The position numbers were made by a program, and so were the translations under genes. The notes below the pieces were generated by a model. That model was not told the DNA's origin. It saw only the letters and a program-made list of their open reading frames with translations, and did not search any database. Below, in pieces: positions 20,725 to 29,638 of a stretch of 36,634 bases of DNA; positions within the stretch are counted from its first letter, which is position 1; each line of letters opens with the position of its first letter. The DNA is from Scleroderma bovista (lineage: Eukaryota > Basidiomycota > Agaricomycetes > Boletales > Sclerodermataceae). Location: the NCBI GenBank assembly GCA_037178675.1, contig JAYMGJ010000155.1:1-36634 (forward strand), read 5' to 3'.

Positions 20725-22173
20725 ATGACTATGACCACGCGCTCTCGCGCTCGTACCGCTGCAGCACTTGCTGAGGAAGCAGGTGCAGTAGACGACCTCC
20801 ACCTATCCACCGCCCAACAAGCCCTGTCTAACCGCAGGCAACCTCTGGCTTCTGTAAGCCAATTTAGGAGCTTCACAGCTCGAAGCCCAGTAGTGTCGAT
20901 GACTCCGCGTCGCGACGCTGCGTCTCAGAGCCTTCGTGGTTCTGCAGACCCTGGTCACCGAGGATCCGTTCCCGGTGATGGCTTCCCCTACCATCGCGAC
21001 TCCACTCCGGAGCGTCGCGAACCCGGTTGATTCCAATGGTTCGGCCCTGAGGATGGTCCCGGAGATGATCCGGACGACCCTGGAGATGGCGACAACGACA
21101 ACAACAACAACAACAAGTTTGTCGACGCCCCGGAAGAGCTAGACCCTGGTCTAGCTGTTTTCCACAATCTAGCCATCGCCGTCAATCGCCTCTCCCGCTC
21201 TTCCCGCCGGACCAACGAGTCCTCCTCCTCCCGTGCCAAAGTCCGTGAACCGGACACCTTCGACGGTACGGACCCCAAAAAGCTCAGGACCTTCTTGGTC
21301 CAGTGCGAACTCTGCTTCCAGGATCGAGCCAAGGCATTCCGCCTTGACAGGGCAAAGGTAACTTTCGCCCAGTCATATCTAAAAGGGATGACCTTAGAAT
21401 GGTTCGAACCGGATCTCCTGAACTCCGGCGATCCGGCTGACCGTCCACGCTGGATGGATAGCTGGGTCCATTTCGTCGCCAAACTACAGAGTACGTTTGG
21501 ACCTCACGACCCCATCGCCGATGCCGAGCACCAGCTCGAACACCTCCGGATGAAGGACGCACACCGCATTATGCGGTATATTGTGGACTTCAACTGACTC
21601 GCCTCCCAGGTCCAGGACTACGGAGATGGCGCGCTCCGCCGCCTGTTCTACTCCGGACTTCCGGATCGTCTGAAAGACGAGATTGCTTGAGTCGGCAAGC
21701 CCCTGACTCTCCATGGACTCCGGGCACTATGCCAGGAGATCGATGCGCGCTACTGGGAGCGCAAAGACGAGATTGCTCGTACCACAAAGAGTCAGTCCAC
21801 CTCGTCCCCAGCTAAGACCTCCGACTCCGGAGGCAACTCACCCAAGTCCGGCAAGGAAAAATCCAAGTCCGGCAACACCTCTAGCTCCGCCACTGCTGGG
21901 TCATCCAAAACGACCAGCAACCCATCCTCCTCCGGTTCCACCAGACCGGACCTCACCAACAAGCTTGGTAAGGATGGAAAGCTCACCGCCGATGAGCGAA
22001 AGCGGCGACTAGACAACAACCTCTGCATGTTCTGCGGAGGTACCGGTCATTTTGCGGACAACTGTCCCAAAAAGACCAAAAAGGCCAAAGCTCGCGCTGC
22101 GGCCATCGCTGCGGAGTCCGGTAAGACGGACTCTACTAACTCGGGTGCCAACTCCGAGTCAAAAAAAGAGTAA
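20725..22173 (+). pseudogene. Element B gag with three in-frame TGA codons
   Basis: From ATG 20725 (MTMTTRSRARTAAALAEEAG) a single frame runs to TAA 22171-22173, broken by TGA at 21028, 21595 and 21688. Between them the frame is clearly coding, with the retrotransposon Gag core (REPDTFDGTDPKKLRTFLVQ, SYLKGMTLEWFEPDLL, DAEHQLEHLRMKD) and a CCHC knuckle [14 protein letters not shown] near 22026-22067. The poly-Asn run near 21100 comes from caa repeats. Gag forms the virus-like particle and binds RNA. All three stops can derive from CGA (Arg) by C-to-T at CpG. The gene overlaps pol through the slippery site at 22161. Confidence 0.88.
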
Positions 22174-22208
22174 GCAGCTCCCGGCCCTCTGCACAACCGG
22201 TGAGCTGC
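22161..22208 (+). promoter_or_regulatory. -1 ribosomal frameshift signal between gag and pol
   Basis: The heptamer A AAA AAA at 22161-22167 is in the gag phase required for -1 slippage (codons 22162 and 22165), and pol lies in the -1 frame, open from this point. Six nt later a stem-loop follows. GCAGCTC (22174-22180) pairs with GAGCTGC (22202-22208), extended by CCGG (22181-22184) with CCGG (22197-22200), with one bulged T and a 12-nt loop. The gag stop TAA lies in the spacer. Confidence 0.8.
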
Positions 22209-25200
22209 GTTGACTCCGGAAGTGCACCCAAGGAGGCCTGCCTCAACGTGTCCGCTCTTTACGATCCTAACTCTCTTATGCCCCATGTTTTCCTCTTGTC
22301 TCACAATTTACCAGAACTCCGTGCGCTTGTGGACTCCGGTTCCACGCACTGCTTTGTAGATACCAAATATGCTCTCGGACACTCTCTCCTCACTTACTCC
22401 GTTTCCCCGATTGTACTCCGGCTTTTCGACGGTACCTCAAATTTTGTAATTACTCAAGCCGTCGACCTATCAGTGAAGTTCCCCGCATCCGGTGATGTCA
22501 CCCCCATGACCTTTTACCTAACTCCACTGGATTCTGAATGCAAAATTGTTCTCGGACATAACTGGCTCACCCGCTACAATCCGTTGATTGACTGGGTATT
22601 GAGCAGTTTAACATTCCGAACACTTGCAGAAAGTTTGCCAGCGCCCCCGTCGACTCCCTCTCCGGTTCTGTCCGGTAACCCTGTCTCCGGCCTCTCCGGC
22701 CAATCTGACCCCAGCCTCGCGCCATCTGTCGACACTCCGGTTTGCACCCCTCCGCACATCTCCCTGATTAACGCAGCCGCATTCATGTGTGCGTGCAAGT
22801 TAGAGGGATCCACCAAATACCAACTTCAGCTGCGTCCCTCTGACTCAGCAAAGGCCCGTTCTTCCTCCGCCTCTACTCCGCCAGACTTGGACATAGTTCC
22901 TCCGGAGTATCACGATTATGCGGACGTGTTCAGTAAGGAAAAAGCCTCTGAACTTCCCCCGCATCGCGAGTACGATCTGAAGATTGACCTTGAAGAAGGT
23001 ACCTCTCCACCTTTGGGAACTCTCTACTCACTGTCTCCGGTCGAGCTCTCCGCTCTCCGGACCTTCATCGACGAGAATCTTAATACAGGTTTCATCCGTC
23101 CTACCGCTTCCTCCCATGCTGCTCCAGTCCTCTTCGTAAAAAAGAAGGACGGTTCACTCTGCCTCTGCGTTGACTTCCGAGGCCTAAACAAAATCACCAA
23201 AAAGGATCGCTATCCACTCCCCCTAATCTCTGACCTACTAGACTCCCCAAGCTGTGCTAAGATCTACTCGAAGATCGACCTCCGGCACGCGTACCATCTA
23301 GTCCGGATTGCTCTGGGCAATGAGTGGAAGACCGCCTTCCGTACGCGCTATGGGTCTTACGAGTGGTTAGTAATGCCCTTTGGCCTCACTAACGCCCCTG
23401 CAGCCTTCCAGCGCTTGGTCAACACCATCTTTGCTGACATGCTGGATGTCTGCGTCGTCGTGTACCTCGACAACATCCTCATCTACTCCGAGGATATGAA
23501 GTCCCACCAGCAGCACGTCCGAGAAGTGCTCCGCCGTCTCCGGTTGCATGGCCTCTTTGCCAAACCGGAGAAATGCGAGTTCCACTCGGACTCGGTAGAG
23601 TATCTTGGCTACCGCCTATCTCCGGAAGGTTTGACTATGTCTCCGGACAAAATCCAAACCATCTCCGACTGGCCTGAACCACGAAAGGTAAAGGACATCC
23701 AGTCCTTCCTAGGCTTCGCCAATTTCTACCGCCGGTTCATCTTTAACTACTCCGACATCGTGGTCCCCCTTACCCGACTCACCCAGAAGGATGCCCCTTG
23801 GAACTTCTCCGAGGACTGTCGACGTTCGTTCAATGCACTTAAGCATGCCTTCACTACTGCACCCATTCTCACTCACTTCATTCCGGATACCCCTATCATC
23901 GTGGAAACCGATGCCTCCGACTATGCTGTCGCCAGTATCTTGTCTATTACCTGCGCTGACGGAGAAATTCGTCCGGTCACCTACTACTCCCGGACTTTGA
24001 CCGCTCCGGAGCTGAACTACAACACCCACGATAAGGAATTGCTTGCTATCTTCGAAGCATTCCGGAACTGGCGCCACTACCTCGAAGGCTCCGCCTCTCC
24101 TATCAACGTCGTCACGGACCACAAGAATCTCGAGTATTTCTCAACCTCAAAAGTACTGTCCCGCCGGCAAGCCCGGTGGTCTGAATTTCTCTCTCAATTT
24201 AATCTTGTCATTCGTTTCCGCCCCGGAAAACTCGGTGCCAAGCCGGACGCTCTCACTAGACGATGGGACGTCTACCCCAAAGAGGGGGATAGTGGCTACG
24301 CCCGGGTTAATCCCCAAAACCTTAGGCCGGTGTTCACTCAAGAACAACTCTCTAATTCCCTTCGCGCTACTTATCTAGAGTTTCCGGTCCTCCGTGCAGT
24401 CGCAATCATGGACGTGGAAACACTCCATAGCGACATCCTCTCCACACTACCCTCTGATCCCATTGCCCAGGTCCACCTTGCAGATCCACCGGACTCTCGC
24501 TGGTCCACAGACGAGGCTGGATTCCTTCGACTAGACGGTCACATATACGTACCGGACTTGGATGACCTCCGTCTCCGGGTACTCCGGTATCGACATGATC
24601 ACCCACTCGCTGGTCACTTTGGGCAAAACCGGACTCTAGAGCTAATCCGGCGTGAGTATACCTGGCCTGGTCTCCGGACCTTCGTCAAGGATTACGTCCG
24701 GTCATGTACCTCTTGCGCACGAGCTAAGACACCGCGCCATAGACCCTACGGGTTGCTGAAACAGCTCCCTGTACCGGAGAAGCCTTGGAACTCCATCTCA
24801 ATGGACTTCATAGAGCAACTCCCTTCATCTACTGGCTTTACCGCCATCCTGGTCGTGGTAGACAGGCTTTCTAAACAAGCCATTTTCATCCCTACTCATG
24901 ACACCATCACTAGCCCGGAGCTCGCAAAGCTCTTTTTACTCCACGTGTTCTCCAAGCACGGTGTTCCCGCCCACGTCACCTCAGATCACGGTACCGAGTT
25001 CGTCTCACACTTCTTCCGGTCACTCGGAAAGGCCCTTGACATGCGCCTCCACTTCACCTCCGGTTACCACCCGGAGGGCGATGGCCAGACAGAGCGGTCT
25101 AACCAGACGCTGGAACAGTACCTCCGGATCTACTGCAACTACCAGCAGGACAACTGGGCGGACTTACTCCCATTGGCGGAGTTTGCATACAACAACGCAC

Positions 25201-25883
25201 CTAGTGCTACCACCGGAGTCTCTCCGTTCTTCGCTAACAAGGGCTACCACCCTAACATCTCTGTCTACCCAGAACGCGACATGACCTCTGCCAGGGCTCG
25301 TGACTACGCAGTCGACCTTGAGTCGCTGCACCAATACCTTCGAGAAGAAATGGCCAATGCGCAACTTCGCTACCAAGGTCCGGCTGATGCCAAACGTACT
25401 CCGGCACCGGACTTCAAAGTAGGCGATCAAGTATACGTGAAAGCCAAGTACTTCCGGTCTACTCGACCATCCAAAAAGCTATCGGAAAAGAATCTTGGGC
25501 CCTACACTATCATAGCACAAGTAGGCTCTCTCTCTTTTACGCTACGTCTTCCAGATTCCATGCGCGCCGTCCATCCCGTCTTCCACGTCTCCCAACTCGA
25601 ACCGGCCATACCCAACACTATACTGGACCGGATACAGCCTCCTCCGCCACCAGTCGAGGTAGATGGTGAACCGGAGTTTGAGATCTCTGAGATCCTCGAC
25701 TCCAAGGTTGACCGTCGACGAAAATCGTGCAAACTGCTGTACTTGGTACGTTGGTCCAGTTACGAAGGAACTGACGAAGAAACCTCTTGGCTACTCGCCA
25801 CTGAGCTAGGCAACGCTACGGAATTACTCGAAGACTACCATGTCCAGTACCTGGACAAACCCGGACCACTTGTGTCTATGTAA
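22161..25883 (+). CDS. Element B Pol: protease, RT, RNase H, integrase, chromodomain
   Basis: The frame is intact, entered by -1 frameshift at 22161 (its first potential start-like codon is GTG 22200; residue numbers count from there). Aspartic protease: [14 protein letters not shown]45. [32 protein letters not shown] and the catalytic box YLDN at 422-425. RNase [15 protein letters not shown] and DHKNLEYF. Integrase: HHCC finger ([10 protein letters not shown] ... CTSCARAK) and D869, D929, E965, a D-D-35-E arrangement. The chromodomain is near residues 1150-1205 ([20 protein letters not shown]), which targets integration to modified chromatin in chromoviruses. A Cys in DGSLCLC, where Arg is usual, is a probable CpG transition. 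It converges with the accessory gene 172 bp away. Confidence 0.95.
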   Translation, partial: KKRVSSSRPSAQPVSCVDSGSAPKEACLNVSALYDPNSLMPHVFLLSHNLPELRALVDSGSTHCFVDTKYALGHSLLTYSVSPIVLRLFDGTSNFVITQAVDLSVKFPASGDVTPMTFYLTPLDSECKIVLGHNWLTRYNPLIDWVLSSLTFRTLAESLPAPPSTPSPVLSGNPVSGLSGQSDPSLAPSVDTPVCTPPHISLINAAAFMCACKLEGSTKYQLQLRPSDSAKARSSSASTPPDLDIVPPEYHDYADVFSKEKASELPPHREYDLKIDLEEGTSPPLGTLYSLSPVELSALRTFIDENLNTGFIRPTASSHAAPVLFVKKKDGSLCLCVDFRGLNKITKKDRYPLPLISDLLDSPSCAKIYSKIDLRHAYHLVRIALGNEWKTAFRTRYGSYEWLVMPFGLTNAPAAFQRLVNTIFADMLDVCVVVYLDNILIYSEDMKSHQQHVREVLRRLRLHGLFAKPEKCEFHSDSVEYLGYRLSPEGLTMSPDKIQTISDWPEPRKVKDIQSFLGFANFYRRFIFNYSDIVVPLTRLTQKDAPWNFSEDCRRSFNALKHAFTTAPILTHFIPDTPIIVETDASDYAVASILSITCADGEIRPVTYYSRTLTAPELNYNTHDKELLAIFEAFRNWRHYLEGSASPINVVTDHKNLEYFSTSKVLSRRQARWSEFLSQFNLVIRFRPGKLGAKPDALTRRWDVYPKEGDSGYARVNPQNLRPVFTQEQLSNSLRATYLEFPVLRAVAIMDVETLHSDILSTLPSDPIAQVHLADPPDSRWSTDEAGFLRLDGHIYVPDLDDLRLRVLRYRHDHPLAGHFGQNRTLELIRREYTWPGLRTFVKDYVRSCTSCARAKTPRHRPYGLLKQLPVPEKPWNSISMDFIEQLPSSTGFTAILVVVDRLSKQAIFIPTHDTITSPELAKLFLLHVFSKHGVPAHVTSDHGTEFVSHFFRSLGKALDMRLHFTSGYHPEGDGQTERSNQTLEQYLRIYCNYQQDNWADLLPLAEFAYNNAPSATTGVSPFFANKGYHPNISVYPERDMTSARARDYAVDLESLHQYLREEMANAQLRYQGPADAKRTPAPDFKVGDQVYVKAKYFRSTRPSKKLSEKNLGPYTIIAQVGSLSFTLRLPDSMRAVHPVFHVSQLEPAIPNTILDRIQPPPPPVEVDGEPEFEISEILDSKVDRRRKSCKLLYLVRWSSYEGTDEETSWLLATELGNATELLEDYHVQYLDKPGPLVSM

Positions 25884-26055
25884 TAATACTCTCGCTCTCT
25901 GTTTCTCTTATCCGTTTCTTTTATCTGTTTCCCCTATCCGTTTCACTCTGTCTCTGTAATATCACTCACTCTCAAATCCAGCCACTTTTCTTTATAAACA
26001 AAAAAAGTAAAACTAAATTACATTTTCTATTTACAAGGAGTCCGGACCGGACCAC
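25884..26055. other. Convergent spacer between pol and accessory gene of element B
   Basis: The 172-bp T-rich then A-rich spacer (ccgtttctttt repeats, aaaaaaagtaaaact) separates the two stop codons. It probably contains the polyadenylation region of the accessory gene. Confidence 0.5.
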
Positions 26056-27113
26056 CTACTCCGGCACACCGCTGCCAGGGTTCTCCTGCTCCTCATGGAG
26101 CCCCTGGACTTCTAGTTCGACCTCCTCCGGGTCGACCTCTGCCTCACTGTCCTCCGACTCCTCATCTTCGCCCCAAGGTGCCGTGAAGAAACGGCACTCC
26201 TCGAGAAAGGTCTCGAGGCCAGCGCTCAGGCGGTCGTTGGACCGCGACACGGATCGTGTGGAGTCCGTGATCCGGGCCATCTGCCCGGTCATCGCCTCCA
26301 CCGTGGCTGTCAGCTTGTCCATCCGCTCCAGGAAGACCCCGGAGTTGAGTCCGGACTTGGAGCCGGACGGACCCGCCACCTCCACTATCTCGTCGTCGAT
26401 GACGATCTTCGCTGTCTTCTTCTTCTTCCGTTTCTCACCGCCTCGCGGTGATGTCGCCGTGCCCTGCTCTTTCGCCTTGCCTTTTCCCTTGTCTACTACC
26501 GGACCTGGTTCCCCCACCTCCGGCCACTCACACTTCTCCTTTAATCCGGCGCACTTCATGCACGCCCTCTGCTTGGGTTTCTCTGGGTCTCGCTCACACA
26601 CTGCGCGGTGCTTCGCACAGCGCACGCATCTGCGTAACGGTTAGTAACGAAGATGAAAGAAAGAATTGAAGTTGCTTACCGGACCTCTCCAACCGGACCT
26701 GCCTCCGGCTCCTCCCTTGCTCGTTTCCTTGACGCTTCCTGCGCCAGCGCCCTCTGCCTCGCTGCAACCTCTGCAGCCCTCCACTGCACCTCCGCCCTGT
26801 CCTTCTCCGCCTGCTCTCTCGCTTTCTGCTCTGCCTCCGCCTTGGCACGCTCTGCCTCCGCCTTGGCACGCTCTGCCTCCTCGCGAGCCCTTGCCTCCGC
26901 CTCTTCGCGCGCTCGCCTCTCCGCCTCCTCCCTATGTTGCCTCTCCTCCCTCTTCACTTGCTTGCGACAACGGCGCTCCTTCGCTTTGGCGTCGAGAACG
27001 TCGGATTCGTCCTCGCTACCGGACTGTAACTCCGGTGTTGAGGCCTTCGTCCAATCCCTGGACTCGGTGGCAACGGGGGCAACGGGGCTGGTGGACTTAG
27101 CAGTGGCCGACAT
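26056..27113 (-). CDS. Element B antisense accessory protein: coiled coil plus Zn2Cys6 cluster
   Basis: Two exons (27113-26680 and 26629-26056, intron 50 nt) give 335 residues. The N-terminus is Ser/Thr-rich and acidic (ELQSGSEDESDVLDAKAKER). A highly charged coiled coil follows, containing repeated EERAKAEAERAKAEAEQ-like units. A six-cysteine cluster begins immediately after the splice junction: CVRC-x6-C-x11-CMKC-x6-C. This fits the fungal Zn(II)2Cys6 pattern CX2CX6CX5-12CX2CX6-8C exactly. A basic stretch (GGEKRKKKKTAK), a helical segment (LERMDKLTATVEAMTGQ) and an acidic tail complete it. Architecture, intron position and genomic place match the element A protein, although the sequences have diverged. 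Regulation of the element or of host genes is inference. Confidence 0.8.
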
Positions 27114-27163
27114 GTTAGGATCGCGGAAAGAAAACTGGGGGTAACAAGCAAAACCGGTCTGAT

Positions 27164-27170
27164 CTTTATA
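27164..27170 (-). promoter_or_regulatory. TATA box of the element B antisense accessory gene
   Basis: TATAAAG on the minus strand ends 51 bp before the ATG at 27113. It lies in the 165 bp between the accessory start and the 3' LTR, so the gene need not rely on LTR transcription. Confidence 0.6.
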
Positions 27171-27265
27171 GATCCATAATTCGTACTCAGACAACACTCC
27201 GGTACTCCGCATTGTTCTAAGCGACCACACGACAGCCTCATTGGGGCCTCATGGGTTCGGCCCCT

Positions 27266-27278
27266 AAAAGGGGGATAC
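27266..27278 (+). promoter_or_regulatory. Polypurine tract of element B
   Basis: AAAAGGGGGATAC directly precedes the 3' LTR and matches the tract of element A. It is the expected plus-strand DNA primer site. Confidence 0.8.
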
Positions 27279-27911
27279 TGTTACGACCATGCCCAACTCC
27301 GGGTCTTATCCGGTCACTCCGGTCGCATCGCAACTCTACAGCTCAACTCCGGTCACTCAACACTTACTCCGGTCACGCTCGCGCAGATATGCCTCCGTTA
27401 AGTACGACCCTTGGACTATCCTCTATTCGCTCGTTACCACACCTCGCCATTTACCCTGCCTTGACGTGAGTTCTCTGTGAACTCGATATATCCTATACCT
27501 TGTAGCATTTTCACCGGACCTGATTTATTTTACCCGGACCTGACTTTATTTTTATCGGACCTGACCTAGTACTTTCTCCGGTTGTCCCTTGTCCGTCTTT
27601 CAGGCTGTTTACTTGTCACCGTATATACTCGACCCTAGTTCTTACTTAGTATAAGTACTCTGTAGTTTATCCTGTACTCCTCAGTCTGAAATCATCTAAG
27701 TCACTACTCCTGATCCTCTGTCCGTCTCCGTCTCTATCTCCGTCTGACCGGAACCTACGCAAGGGATCAACGCTCACCGTCCTTGTCGTTGAATCCAAAC
27801 GGTCACAACTCCGGCCCGGGCTAACCTCTGCCCAAACCTCTGACCTCCCCTCTCGTCCGCTTTCGTCCGGACTTGACCGGACCCCCTACCGGAGTAGACC
27901 CGGACTTGACA
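27279..27911 (+). repeat. 3' LTR of element B (633 bp)
   Basis: It is identical to the 5' LTR except at 27741 (C) and 27776 (A). It ends TTGACA, followed by the target duplication. Confidence 0.95.
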
Positions 27912-27916
27912 CAAGG
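27912..27916. repeat. Target-site duplication caagg, right copy
   Basis: Partner of 20017-20021. Beyond it the element A RT frame resumes at once on the minus strand (TRKNIP), which proves the insertion point. Confidence 0.9.
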
Positions 27917-28712
27917 AATGTTTTTGCGGGTAAGCCGTGTGAGAGGCACGACGATGTCAGAGTAGTTGAAGATGAAGCGACGGTAGAAGTTCGCAAAACC
28001 GAGGAAGGACTGGATGTCCTTCACCTTGCGGGGTTCTGGCCAGTCGGAAATGGCTTTGACTTTGTTGGCGGACATGGAAAGGCCATTGGGGGAGAGGCAG
28101 AAGCCCAGGTATTTGGTGGAGGTGGTATGGAATTCGCACTTTTCCGGTTTAGCAAAGAGATTATGCTTGCGGAGGCGTCGGAGGACTTCGTGGACATGCT
28201 TTTGATGCGATTCGATGTCTTCGGAGTAGATAAGGATGTTGTCCAGGTAAACGACGACACAGACGTCAAGCATATCGGAGAGAATGCTGTTAACAAATCG
28301 CTGGAAAGCCGCGGGAGCATTGGTCAAGCTGAAGGGCATGACATTCCACTCGAAGGAACCATACCGCGTGCGAAACGCGGTCTTCCATTCATCCCCTTCA
28401 GCGATACGGACCAAATGGTACGCGTGGCGGAGATCGATTTTTGAATAGATCTTTGCCTTGCTGGGGGAATCCAGGAGGTCGGAGATGAGAGGGAGTGGGT
28501 AGCGGTCTTTCTTTGATATTTTGTTCAGTCCTCTGTAGTCGACGCAGAGGCGGAGTGATCCATCCTTTTTGCGTACGAACAGGACAGGAGCTCCATGAGC
28601 GGAGGTCGACTGTCGAATGAAGCCGTAGGAGAGGTGCTCGTCGATGAATGTGCGGAGCGCCCCTAATTCAGTCTGTGAAAGGGAGTACACAGCACCCAGT
28701 GGAGGGCTTGCG
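27917..28712 (-). pseudogene. Gypsy element A pol, 5' fragment: reverse transcriptase
   Basis: Read leftward from 28712: [50 protein letters not shown] and [20 protein letters not shown], ending at the element B insertion. It continues seamlessly in the RNase H part at 20021-17934. Gly of the usual MPFGL is Ser here (MPFSL). Everything upstream (protease, gag, 5' LTR) is missing: similarity to element B pol stops abruptly at 28712, so element A is 5'-truncated. Confidence 0.9.
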
Positions 28713-29245
28713 CTGTCACGCACCAAACAGGTTTGGTACAGTGAACATGGAAGATAACGCCTATATTGAATGATCCTTATGCGAAGGATAAGCACGACGG
28801 ACCCTCATCGTAGCCATCCATCACACAAGACGACTATCCTGATGCGAGAGATGAATGCCAATGCAGACAGTCATTTATCGCACGAGAACCGCCAAGAAGC
28901 AGAAGAAACTGAAGGAATAACGTCAATTGTGGTATGAGAAAGGAATGCACACGTCTGCAGTCCAACTCCCATACCAGAACGATCAAAGAAGCCGAAGAAT
29001 TGATGGAGAAACGAAGGAGAAAGAGAAGAAATGATTTTTAGCGCCCAAATGTCATTTTTAGGCGCCCAGTGCCGGCATTCCGATATTTTGAATAGCTCCG
29101 TCGTTTCTGAAGCTGTCAGGCACGTGACTATACCGTCAGAAAGCCTAGAGCGTGGTCTATCTGCCTGTCAAGTTCCGACGCAAATCCGTTCATTTCCCAC
29201 GGAGATATTCCCCCTGCAATCCAGACGTTCGCTTCATCGCTCACT
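28713..29245. other. Non-coding stretch beyond the element A breakpoint
   Basis: Purine-rich sequence (28900-29030) is followed by a tandem pair atttttagcgccca / atttttaggcgccca at 29034-29047 and 29054-29068. No gene is recognised. It may be a terminus or promoter region of the sequence to the right. Confidence 0.4.
29034..29068 (+). repeat. Direct repeat attttta(g)gcgccca, two copies 20 bp apart
   Basis: The two 14-15 nt copies differ by one inserted G. They lie about 180 bp upstream of the open frame at 29246 and could be regulator-binding sites or part of a transposon end. Confidence 0.45.
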
Positions 29246-29638
29246 ATGGAGTCCATATTTTCTCTGGATCATTTCTCCACTATTGCCGCAGATCTCCACT
29301 ATGTCCTGCTCTTAGGACAGCCTCTCCCAGAGTTCCCGTGCACTGCCTGGCACATATCTTCCCAGCCTGCTCCCTCAGTCCCTCTCGTTCTCGGTCAGCG
29401 CATTCTCCTCGTCAGTCCTGCGTCAAGGACGTACTTTGGTCATCTTAGGTCTATTGTCAAGCTTGAGAAGTCTTCTCTGGTCGTCTCTGTGTCCCCTGAG
29501 CCCTCAGCCTATGGTCCCTTCCTCCCAGATACTTGCCATGTCCATCTTCCTCTGTGGTTCGTCTCACTTCCCTGGATGCGTCGAATTCAATACTCTATCC
29601 GCTTCCCTACTTTCAGACAACGTCCCCCAGCACCATGA
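29246..29638 (+). CDS. Unidentified 130-residue open frame
   Basis: ATG 29246 (MESIFSLDHFSTIAADLHYV) runs to TGA 29636-29638 without introns. The composition is balanced and hydrophobic, with segments such as LVLGQRILLVSP and LPLWFVSLPWMRRI. No known domain is seen. It could be a small gene of the neighbouring transposon, a host gene remnant or chance. The only support is the length of the frame in a region otherwise poor in frames. Confidence 0.3.
   Translation: MESIFSLDHFSTIAADLHYVLLLGQPLPEFPCTAWHISSQPAPSVPLVLGQRILLVSPASRTYFGHLRSIVKLEKSSLVVSVSPEPSAYGPFLPDTCHVHLPLWFVSLPWMRRIQYSIRFPTFRQRPPAP

Larger units (their letters stand above)
20022..27911 (+). mobile_element. Complete Ty3/gypsy chromovirus, element B (7890 bp)
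   Basis: It has two 633-bp LTRs, a primer-binding site, gag, a -1 frameshift signal, pol with C-terminal chromodomain, an antisense accessory gene, a polypurine tract and a 5-bp target duplication. It lies inside the pol gene of element A, between the RT and RNase H coding parts. The LTRs differ at only two positions, so insertion was recent. Three in-frame TGA codons in gag suggest this copy no longer makes full-length Gag. Confidence 0.95.
15691..28712 (-). mobile_element. Gypsy chromovirus element A, 5'-truncated and split by element B
   Basis: The order on the minus strand is RT fragment (28712-27917), element B insertion, RNase H-integrase-chromodomain (20021-17934), antisense accessory gene (16550-17814) and 3' LTR (16371-15691). 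It inserted into the DIRS-like recombinase gene. It is related to B but older and not a close copy: the pol proteins differ at many positions and the LTRs share only short motifs. Confidence 0.88.

Noticed and set aside
21028..21690. TGA codons in gag as selenocysteine or programmed read-through
   Set aside because: No selenoprotein context is expected in fungi, three separate sites are unlikely to be programmed, and CGA to TGA explains all of them.
20682..21787. Several minus-strand frames opposite element B gag
   Set aside because: They are low-complexity mirror frames of gag with no conserved motif.
28714..29030. LTR starting TGTCACG at 28714
   Set aside because: Beyond the first seven bases it matches none of the LTRs here and no matching end or target duplication is visible. 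Kept only as an open question about the breakpoint.
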